The notes beneath the pieces are model-generated. The model made no database searches and was not told the DNA's origin. It saw only the letters and a list, made by a program, of their open reading frames with translations. A stretch of DNA of 64,000 nt from Entamoeba invadens IP1. Taxonomy: Eukaryota; Evosea; Mastigamoebida; Endamoebidae. Positions 51,537 to 59,998 of the stretch are shown here, piece after piece (positions within the stretch are counted from its first letter, which is position 1; the number at the start of each line of letters is the position of its first letter). The translations under genes and the position numbers were made by a program. The stretch covers positions 14,434-78,433 of the forward strand of contig NW_004440440.1 of assembly GCF_000330505.1 (NCBI RefSeq). The letters are read 5' to 3'.

Positions 51537-53903
51537 ATGTCCAAGGAAATCGTAATGACAGGTCACGAACAAAGTATCGAGATCAATGGAAGCGTGTTGG
51601 AGATTAAACCCCTTGGAGCAGGCCGCGAGGTCGGAAGGTCTTGCTTTGTCTTGAAATATATGGGCCACAACATCATGTTGGATTGCGGAGTCCACCCGGC
51701 GAAGAAACACGGGGAAGACGCGCTTCCGCTGTTTGAGTACGGAGACGTCGACTCAATCGAGTTGCTGTGTGTGACACATTTCCACGTCGACCATTGTGCC
51801 GCGCTGCCTTATTTAGTGCTCGAGAGGAATTATAAGGGTAAGATTCTGATGACCCCTCCAACAAAAGAGATCTTCGGAGAGTTGTTCAAAGAATTCCACC
51901 AAATGTCTTCAACGATCCAACCACCGAAACCAGTGTCTCCAAAAGAAGTGTTGGAACGCATCGACACTATTAAATTCCACGAGATGCAAGAGTTCAACGG
52001 AATGAAAATCTGGTGTTTTAACGCAGGACACATCCTCGGGGCCGCAATGTTCTGTTTGGAAATCAACGGTGTCAAAATATTGTACACCGGCGATTTCTCG
52101 GGAGAGTCAGACAGACACATGCATTCAGCAGAAGTTCCACCATTTGAAATTGATGTTATGATTTGCGAAAGCACGTATGGCATTATGGACCAAGAGCCTC
52201 GTGTCGACAGAGAAAACAGATTTGTCAAGCAAATAGTCGAAATTTTGAAGAGAGGAGGAAAGTGCTTGATACCCGTTTTCTCACTTGGACGCGCACAGGA
52301 GTTTGAATTGATTTTGGAGGAGTACTGGCAGAGCCATAAAGAGCTTTGGGCGTATTCCATATTCTTTTTCTCGTCTATTGCGAAGAAGTGTATGACATAT
52401 TTTGAGAAATACACGTCATTCATGAACCAAGAGTTGAGAAAGAGGAAACGACAGGCATTTAATTTTAAATTTATTAGAGATGGGAGTTCCAGTGTTGACG
52501 ACTCCACGATTGATAACCATCCATGCGTCGTCTTGGCATCGCCTGGAATGCTGCAAGATGGGTTTTCAAGAACCTTGTTTGAGAGATGGTGCACTGACAA
52601 AAACAATGGTGTCATTATTCCAGGGTATTGCGTCGAAGGAACGTTGGCAAAACAAATCATCAACGATAGCTCAAAACCATTCACAAGCACGACAGGCGAG
52701 GTTATCACACCCAAATGCAGTGTTGTCGAAATTTCGTTCTGCGCACACAGCGACCACGTCCATACAACCAACTTCATCGGAGCTGTAAAACCAAAGCACC
52801 TTGTTTTAATCCACGGTGAAAGAAAGAGTATGGAACAGCTTTACAACTCGTTGAAAAAGACGTACCCTGATTTGAACATTTATATGCCCGAAGTTTCACA
52901 AGCAATACAAATCCCTTTGCAGGTGAAACATGAAGTTCAGTTGCTTGGGGAAATTGCAGAAAAAGTTATCAAAATGGAAGAAGAGAAAAAGCAAGAGGAG
53001 TTGAAGGCGGAAGAAACAAAGCAAGATGAGAATGAACCCAACAAAACAGAAACAAACGAGGAAAAAGATGAAAAGAAGTCCACTGAAAGTACAATAGTCT
53101 CGAAGAAAATGGAGGTTGAACCGATTATCAACGGAGTTTATTTACAGAACACAAAAGACGTGACAACAGTGATTGTGCAGCCAAAAGACATCGAGCGCTT
53201 TTCTACATTTCACTCAAATCAAATCACACAGAATTTGTATTTCCCGTGTTTGGTGCCATACAACGAAGCGCTTGATGCACTCAAAGGATTTTACCCCGAG
53301 TTGTTGTACGATGAAACTTTGAAATTGGCGAATATTAAGAATGTCAAAATTATGTTAATGGATGGCGAGTTGTGTATCACGTGGGACAAAGATATTATCA
53401 CTGATTTGTTTGTGGACCACATTGTGTTACTTTTGATTGAGATGGGCATCAGCGAGAAAAAGGAACACATAAGAAAGATCCCAGACATCCAAGCAGTTTC
53501 GTTTGAGGCTGTTATGAACATTGTTCAGAACAAATTTGAGAACGTGTTTCTCCTCAAAGGGAAGGACGAGATCAAAAAAATTAAAGACGAAATCAAACAC
53601 AAGAATGGACAGCCCGTTTCAAACAAAGAAATTCCCGAACAAAGAGAAGAAAAAGTTGTTGAACAAAAAGAAAAGACTGAGGATGCGCCGAAAGAAGAAA
53701 AGATAGAGAATCAACCAGTTGCAGAAGAGAACGACGGGTTTGAAGACGACACGACTCAGAGTTACATTGTTGTCAAAGAAAAGGACTCTTCTCTTATTCT
53801 GAAGTACCCAAGTTGTCACGTGTTTGGGTATGACGAAGATCTTCTCAAGCGGATGAAAATACTTGCGCCAAGGCTTAAAATGTTGGCACAGTCAACTTTT
53901 TAA
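51537..53903 (+). CDS. CPSF3: CPSF73, mRNA 3'-end processing endonuclease
   Basis: 788 residues. CPSF73 cuts pre-mRNA before polyadenylation. The metallo-beta-lactamase motifs are intact: LGAGREVGRSCF, HFHVDHC near residues 82-88 and LYTGDFSGE, followed by the beta-CASP domain with CESTYG, VFSLGRAQE, ASPGMLQDGFSR and the last histidine in FCAHSDH near 402. The C-terminal 300 residues, longer than in animals (684 residues total), are rich in Lys and Glu in two stretches separated by folded segments. Intronless. Confidence 0.95.
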   Translation: MSKEIVMTGHEQSIEINGSVLEIKPLGAGREVGRSCFVLKYMGHNIMLDCGVHPAKKHGEDALPLFEYGDVDSIELLCVTHFHVDHCAALPYLVLERNYKGKILMTPPTKEIFGELFKEFHQMSSTIQPPKPVSPKEVLERIDTIKFHEMQEFNGMKIWCFNAGHILGAAMFCLEINGVKILYTGDFSGESDRHMHSAEVPPFEIDVMICESTYGIMDQEPRVDRENRFVKQIVEILKRGGKCLIPVFSLGRAQEFELILEEYWQSHKELWAYSIFFFSSIAKKCMTYFEKYTSFMNQELRKRKRQAFNFKFIRDGSSSVDDSTIDNHPCVVLASPGMLQDGFSRTLFERWCTDKNNGVIIPGYCVEGTLAKQIINDSSKPFTSTTGEVITPKCSVVEISFCAHSDHVHTTNFIGAVKPKHLVLIHGERKSMEQLYNSLKKTYPDLNIYMPEVSQAIQIPLQVKHEVQLLGEIAEKVIKMEEEKKQEELKAEETKQDENEPNKTETNEEKDEKKSTESTIVSKKMEVEPIINGVYLQNTKDVTTVIVQPKDIERFSTFHSNQITQNLYFPCLVPYNEALDALKGFYPELLYDETLKLANIKNVKIMLMDGELCITWDKDIITDLFVDHIVLLLIEMGISEKKEHIRKIPDIQAVSFEAVMNIVQNKFENVFLLKGKDEIKKIKDEIKHKNGQPVSNKEIPEQREEKVVEQKEKTEDAPKEEKIENQPVAEENDGFEDDTTQSYIVVKEKDSSLILKYPSCHVFGYDEDLLKRMKILAPRLKMLAQSTF

Positions 53904-54065
53904 TTTTATTAGTAAATTATTAATTGAAAATGGAATTTGATGTTTATTTGTTTTAAACTAATAATTTGAAAGTATTTATATAGAAAAGTAAAAGAGTTGA
54001 GAAAAAACATTCGCCCACCTCCATTTCCTTCAACAAATCGAAAACGAATGAATAAGAAGCACAAA

Positions 54066-54455
54066 TTAGCACCCGAACACACTCTCTCTGTAAACAATGA
54101 AGTAGAGATAACCGTCTTCCTCTTGGTACATCGCGTAAAGTGACCCGATTGTGTCTTCGTTTGAAGGCTGGACGGCTTTGCTTGGGGTCTGGATTTTGAC
54201 GGAAACTGTGGAGATTGGAGTTTCTCCGTCTGTCTCGATGTATTTGTCGACCAACACCTTGACAAAATCGGACACCTTTGAATCTTCTGGGATGAAGAAA
54301 CGGTCCTTCTTCAAGTTGATTGCGTTGGACGTGCCATCGTTGTCGACGACAAGTGGGACATAATTTGGCTTCTTTTGACGGAGCTGTATGGCAAAGGCCT
54401 TTCGTTCCTCAAAAGAGACGCGTTGCTTAAAGGGTAGTTTTGGCTGGGTATCCAT
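54066..54455 (-). CDS. ATG8: ATG8 ubiquitin-like autophagy protein
   Basis: 129 residues. The ubiquitin-like fold is preceded by the two-helix N-terminal extension (FKQRVSFEERKAFAIQLRQ) and includes KKDRFFIPEDSKVSDFVKVL, SLYAMYQEEDGYLYFIVY and a C-terminal SVFGC. Cleavage by ATG4 after Gly128, removing one Cys, would expose the glycine for lipid conjugation. ATG8 marks autophagosomes and, in Entamoeba, phagosome and trogosome membranes. A 5' exon is not needed. Confidence 0.95.
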   Translation of the reverse strand: MDTQPKLPFKQRVSFEERKAFAIQLRQKKPNYVPLVVDNDGTSNAINLKKDRFFIPEDSKVSDFVKVLVDKYIETDGETPISTVSVKIQTPSKAVQPSNEDTIGSLYAMYQEEDGYLYFIVYRESVFGC

Positions 54456-54985
54456 GAGTATTTTCTAGTTCCTCGGTTTTTCTTTTAGCTTTTTCTATGA
54501 AATTTGGTGTTTAAAAGTCGTTGAACTCCGAAGAAGAAGCATTTTGAATCTTAAATAATAATGAGATACTAACTCTTAATGGTATTTTTACTATTAATAT
54601 TTGGTTTCAATCATATTTTTCAATTATAATGTTATTGTGGGACGAATGAAAAAATGAAATCTTTCTAAATAAAAATCATTAATAGTTAATCTGATAATTT
54701 ATAATAAAAACGCTATAATTTAAATACTCGAATGAAAAACTTTCCCGAAATAACTCAAACCCATGACGAATTATTTGGTCATTCAAAAAACTGTTTAAAA
54801 TTTTACAAGTTTATTTTTTAATTTATCAATTTAATTTATTATAATTTTAATATAGTATAACATTAATAATATAGTTAAACTATTTCTAACGTTAAATATA
54901 AATAACATGTTAAATACAAAATGAGGTTTTTAGAAGCAAATGAATCAACGATAAAAATAAGAATTAGAAATGAACTTTAAAAAAC
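54456..54985. other. AT-rich divergent intergenic region
   Basis: About 530 bases between ATG8 and the second Rab. No gene seen. The sequence AATGAACTTT about ten bases before the Rab start resembles the GAAC-type core promoter element of E. histolytica, but single matches are expected in such DNA. Confidence 0.4.
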
Positions 54986-55672
54986 ATGTCGGGTAAAGCA
55001 GCTATAGAAATCAAGTTAGCAATAGTTGGGGAGTCATCGGTAGGTTTGTATTAATAAAATTGTTAATAACACAAATTATAGCATTTAATTAATAAATCAT
55101 AGTAACATATTAATTTAATTGCCAGTTATTAATTGCAAGGTAAAACGTCGATTTGTAACGTGATGTCCAAAGGGAGTTTTATCGAGACAACTCCGACAGT
55201 TGGTGCGGAGTTTTACAAATTCAAATACACATTTAAAGACAAAGAAGTGTCAATTAGTTTGTTTGATACCAGTGGAGAGGAACGATTCCATTCCGTCCCA
55301 ACAAGTTATTATCACAAAGCATCGGGTGTCATAGTCGTATATGATGTCTCGAAAGAAGACACTTTCACTAAGTTGGATTATTGGGTGACTAGTATTAAAG
55401 ACAATTCAGATGTGAAGGCTATCATATGCGTCGGTAACAAAACGGATTTAGAACACAAGGTCAAGAGTGAAATCGCTAAACAATACGCACAAGTCAACGG
55501 AATGATATTCACAGAAACAAGTGCAAAAAATAACGAAGGAATTAAAGAACTGGTCGACGAAATGATCGCAACCGTCTTACAGAACTCAGAAAGCTTTGAC
55601 ATTAAACCAAATGAAAACTTGACTATCCAGGCTTTCGATCAAACAACTCCAAACGCGGGTTATTGTTGTTAA
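54986..55672 (+). CDS. Rab-family GTPase with DTSGEE switch II (two exons)
   Basis: Exons 54986-55043 and 55140-55672 give 196 residues. The GESSVGKT P-loop is interrupted by the intron; the glycine is encoded across the joint, so the acceptor must be the AAG at 55137-55139 (donor GTTTGT, 96 bases). Other motifs are switch I TPTVGAEF, FDTSGEERF, GNKTDL and ETSAK, ending AGYCC for double prenylation. The usual Gln of DTAGQE is Glu (GAG at 55277-55279), a rare change at the residue that positions the hydrolytic water. The subtype is unassigned. Confidence 0.9.
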
Positions 55673-55784
55673 AAACTTTGAATTGATATCTTTAACTTAT
55701 TTTTGTTTTAATGTTCGTTTGAAAGATAAATTAGAGAACAATATAATATTGTATAGTTTTTATAGTATTAAATATATAATTAAA

Positions 55785-55844
55785 TATAGTATAAAATATA
55801 GTATAAAATATAGTATAAAATATAGTATAAAATATAGTATAAAT
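55785..55844. repeat. 12-bp tandem array, five copies of tatagtataaaa
   Basis: Five tandem 12-base units, the last with one change, directly left of the inverted-repeat element. The final two units plus 15 bases form the left copy of the 39-bp direct repeat. Confidence 0.85.
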
Positions 55845-55859
55845 TTAAATAATAAAATA
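55821..55859. repeat. Left copy of 39-bp direct repeat flanking the element
   Basis: Identical over 39 bases to 58888-58926 and flush with the left end of the element. Confidence 0.9.
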
Positions 55860-58800
55860 CAGTCAAAGGCGTCTATTTGTCGTAATTATAATTGTCGAAG
55901 TTGCTTATTCATGGGTCGGCACAATTCGGTTTTTCTGTGTTAATTTTTTTTATTTTTTTTGTGGCAAATTTTTTACACATTTTTTAAACCGATAATTAAA
56001 ATCTTTTTTTGGCTTTTGCAAGTGACAATTATAGAACAAAGGAGCAGAATAAATGTTATTCGAAATTGTTTTTATATAACATTTTATTTATTAAATTGGT
56101 ATATCATACAAACAATAGTAAAATCAAGTAGTTTTGATGTTATGAAAACTAGTTTAATATTATAGTATTTATATATTATGATTTATGATTTTTATTTATT
56201 ATACAACAGTTATTAAAATATAGATAAATTAAAAATAACTATAGTACAGTATTATGAAATTATATTTTTAACGATAATATATTTATAATACTTATTAATA
56301 CAATTTTATTAATTTAACAAATAAAACATCATTATTTAATTTAATTAACAAATTAACTAAAATGATAATATTTTTAATTGTATATTTACGATTGATTTCA
56401 ACAAGAAAAAATAAAAAACATTGTTAATTAATAATAGCAATACAACATCAATAATAATTCAGAATTCTAATTAACACTATTTTAAATTTGTTTATTAGTA
56501 TTTATTAGTAAATTACTGGTTTATTTAAGACATTATTATATTTATTCATTTTATTCCATTGTTTTATTAATCAAGTATTTAAACAATTATTTAATATGAA
56601 ATTTTATACGATTAAATTATAAATATTAAATTATTTTGAAAATTGACTAAACCAAACCCACCATAAGAAGAATTCAATTAAATTTTTCTTCATTTTATCT
56701 TATAAAATGAAGTAATATAATAATTATCTATTATGGGATTTCAATTTAATTATTAAATTGTTCTAATCGAGTTATAATATGTTTCTATAATTATCGTGAA
56801 TCAATTAAAAGTTATGCAACGAAGAAAAAAAAATATTCGTAATTATAACATAAGAAGATTGATTGATTGCATATCGAGAAAAATGATGTTAAGAGTATTT
56901 AATTAAATGTTGGTTTTTATTCTTTCTTTTTTATTTGATGTGAAGCAAAGTTATATCATTTCAATTTATAAAATGACTGCGATGCAAGAAGAATCAACTG
57001 ATTAATGACAATAACTTAAATTCAAAGTCATAATTAAAAAATACAAAAAACCTGTAATTTTTCCAAATTTAAACATATTTGAACGTTGTGTTGGTGTTGT
57101 CAGTGTGACGACACCAAGAAAAGACAATTACGTTTTGTATTAATTATTTTTCTTTTTATTATGTACAATAAAAACAAAGAAATGTAAGATCGACTTGGTT
57201 ATGTCAAAAACAAGTTAACGGTAAAAAAGTCATTATTTTGATTGAATGGTTTCAACGTTATTTGATTTTTCGCTTTATAAATTATATTCTCGTTCACTTT
57301 CTTTTTTAAGTTTACAAAAGTGACTGTATTAAAACGCCAAGAGCAGCGATTGACACACTTTTATTATTAAAACCAAAAGAAAAAAAAGGCAGCCCTTCGG
57401 GGAGTTACTATTATTGTTTTTTTGATTGAATGATTTAGTAAGTTTTTTCATCTTTTTTTTATAAACATATATAAAAAATAATTAATAATAATAAAAAATG
57501 AAATAATGTAGACGTGAATAAAAATTATAGACACAAAAAGTAATTTTTCGTTGATTACATTACATGTGAACTAAGCAATAATTATGAGCAATAATGTAAG
57601 ATAGTCAAATCTTTAAAAATTGTATAAAACACTTTTATCACAATAATGATACATATCATTAAAAACTGATTGATAAAAATAACATATGGTTCAATTGTAA
57701 AAATAAAAGTCTCGTCACCATTTTTTAAATTATGGTGAAAAGGATTGCATAATTTAAAAATATAGTGATGCATTTAGTTCTAAGTAAGTCACACAAGAAA
57801 AATACAGTTATATATTACATTAGATGTTATCTTAATATTTTATTGTATTTGTTATTTGAATAATAAAAAAATGACAAAATTATAAAATTCAATATATTTT
57901 TAATGATGTTGTTGTGTTTGAAATAACATAATTTTATAGTGCGAGTAACTTATATATATAAAACAAATCAAGCACTCTGTTTGATGTATCTGTGATTGTT
58001 ATAGCAAATGTAAAACTATGTGTTTTAAGTGTCTTGATTATTAATTTGATAATTTAATAGTTAAATTGTGGTTAATTTCATAGACTAATTGACTTGAAAA
58101 TGTTAAAATAATTACAAATAATTGCAATTGAAAAGTTTTCTGTTTATCAGTAAATTTTTATCTATGGTCAATATAAGTAGCCAACTAACATGTCAAATGA
58201 ATGTTCTTATCAATATTGGCAGTGCTTGTTTTGTTATTTAACAAAGAAAATGAAATTATTTCAATTTTTAATTTTCAAGTAAAAAACTTGTTGTGTCTGT
58301 TAATAAAATAAATAATAAGTTATAGTTGTTTTCAATTATAGTATCTTAATTATATTTTATTAATTATTGTTATTATTTGTTTGAATAACTTTGTATAGAT
58401 TATGTTTACTATAATTTGTGTTTGCACCCATATTGTTTTTTAAGCGATTTACTCGTGACCAAAAAACGAAAATAAGTATAAAACACAAATAAAAAATAAA
58501 CATTTTGTATTTTGTTTAGCCTTTAAACAACACATTTTTTTAAATAGAAAGTCTTTTATTTATTTATCAATGTTTTTCATAACCCGATTATTTGCTCAGT
58601 TATCAACAAAATTATTATTTCATAAAAATAATGGTATTTTTTTCAACTAAATTGCCACAAATTTTGTTTTTTTCTTGTTAATTTTGAAAACCAGAATTGT
58701 GCCGACCCATGTGCTTATTTGTCATACAAATGCCAATCATTTGGTGTACGACAATCAAATATTTTGTTCTCGAACTTGTAACTTTTGTTGAATCAAAAAC

Positions 58801-58887
58801 TAAATTTTTTATAAAAAATAAATTTCATTATTAAATAGAATTTTCTACAAAATTCACTCATTTACGACAAATAGACGCCTTTGACTG
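55860..58887. mobile_element. 3.0 kb terminal-inverted-repeat element, no long ORF
   Basis: The ends are 26-bp perfect inverted repeats starting CAGTCAAAGGCG (55860-55885 and 58862-58887). A second inverted block ATGGGTCGGCACAATTC occurs at 55911-55927 and, inverted, at 58694-58710; a third short block TTTGTGGCAA follows. The right arm is about 126 bases longer between blocks 1 and 2. The interior is very AT-rich and the longest frames are only about 60 codons, so no transposase is encoded. The CAGT ends recall Tc1/mariner elements, but the flanking duplication is 39 bases, not TA. It is probably a decayed or non-autonomous element. Confidence 0.8.
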
Positions 58888-58926
58888 TATAGTATAAAAT
58901 ATAGTATAAATTTAAATAATAAAATA
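58888..58926. repeat. Right copy of 39-bp direct repeat flanking the element
   Basis: Identical over 39 bases to 55821-55859 and flush with the right end of the element. Contains two copies of the 12-base unit. Confidence 0.9.
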
Positions 58927-58974
58927 TACAATAAAATATAGTATAATTAATAGTACAATTGAGTAAGTGCCGTA

Positions 58975-59616
58975 TCACTTTTTCTGTTCTAAAGGGATTT
59001 CGATGTGAATTTGATCTGCGTCTGATGGGTCAGTTGTTTTGAATTCTTCTTCTGTATCTTTTTTTGAATGTTTAAGTAAAGGGATGTGAGGTCTTTTTAT
59101 ACAATCGAAGAGAACGTTGTGAGTGAAAGATAAATAAGAAAGACAATAAAATGTGATCATAACGATTTGTAAGAGTAAAGAGAGGATTAATACCAGAACT
59201 GAATCTGAGACGGAGAAGATAGTGAGCCAAACGCCGACCATTCCGATCACATGGAAAGCTGTTGTACTAAATCTGACTGGACGACATATTAAAATACATT
59301 GTCTCCACGGTGATGCCAGAAAGAAGAGTGCGATGTACAAACACGTTTTTGAGATGATGTAGAAGCACATCAATATGATAGGTTTTGTGGAGTATATACC
59401 TGTCAATGGGAGGGTAATAAATAACAAAAACAGCCCAACCAAAAATGAAAAGACAAATCCCACAAAACGGACTGCGGGGGAAAGAGGAAAACATATAAAT
59501 ACCTTTTGGTATTTCGTTATGAAAATGTCTCCTAATGTATTCCGATGAAGAGTAATAATCCCATCTCTCACTTCATGTTTTGGGAGGTCCATTGACTTTC
59601 GAGTTTCTTTGCTCAT
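58975..59616 (-). CDS. SFT2: SFT2-family vesicle transport membrane protein
   Basis: 213 residues with four hydrophobic membrane segments. The pattern FPLSPAVRFVGFVFSFLVGLF, KPIILMCFYIISKTCLYIALFFL, SPWRQCILICRPVRFSTTAF, and MITFYCLSYLSFTHNVLFDCIK is that of SFT2/GOT1-type Golgi proteins that assist fusion of endosome-derived vesicles. N- and C-terminal tails are hydrophilic. Its stop lies 48 bases from the right repeat of the transposon-like element. Confidence 0.82.
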   Translation of the reverse strand: MSKETRKSMDLPKHEVRDGIITLHRNTLGDIFITKYQKVFICFPLSPAVRFVGFVFSFLVGLFLLFITLPLTGIYSTKPIILMCFYIISKTCLYIALFFLASPWRQCILICRPVRFSTTAFHVIGMVGVWLTIFSVSDSVLVLILSLLLQIVMITFYCLSYLSFTHNVLFDCIKRPHIPLLKHSKKDTEEEFKTTDPSDADQIHIEIPLEQKK

Positions 59617-59998
59617 AGCCTTTTTGTTGTTCGTTCTCCTAATTAACTGTATTAGTTTTAAACTATATTTTTACTATCAATCGTTGAACTATTTTTTTTT
59701 GTTTACTTTTTCGTTTTACTGTACTATTTTTATAGATTATTATTGCTAATTTTGAGTTAGATATTTATAATTCACATTTTTGGGAAACAAAAAAAACAAA
59801 AACAAAAGAGATATGGCATTTGAATCGCCTTTATTTCCCATATTTGTAGTACATTAAGCCCTATACTTTCAAATACAATAATTGGAGGGTTTAATAACAA
59901 ATTCTATTTTTCTAGTAAATTATACCATATCAAAACCTTTAGTTCTAAAAAATCGCCCCATAATACTATATTTCAAACCAAACCTAAAAACACATTCA
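59617..59998. other. AT-rich divergent intergenic region
   Basis: About 380 bases between SFT2 and the Myb gene; no gene seen. The frame of the Myb gene continues open into this region from a TTG at 59882 but its codons there are AT-driven. Confidence 0.4.

Noticed and set aside
51830..52777. 315-codon antisense frame opposite CPSF73
   Set aside because: The plus strand encodes all metallo-beta-lactamase motifs; the antisense product is a shadow with no family features.
54967..54976. AATGAACTTT, like the E. histolytica GAAC promoter element
   Set aside because: Single match ten bases before the start; GAAC-like strings are common in this DNA, so not called.
55683..55943. 86-codon frame reading through the tandem array and element end
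   Set aside because: It simply translates the 12-mer array (IKYSIKYS repeats).
57380..57420. GC-richer ggcagcccttcggggag segment inside the element
   Set aside because: Short stem-like sequence, but no recognisable RNA or coding feature around it.
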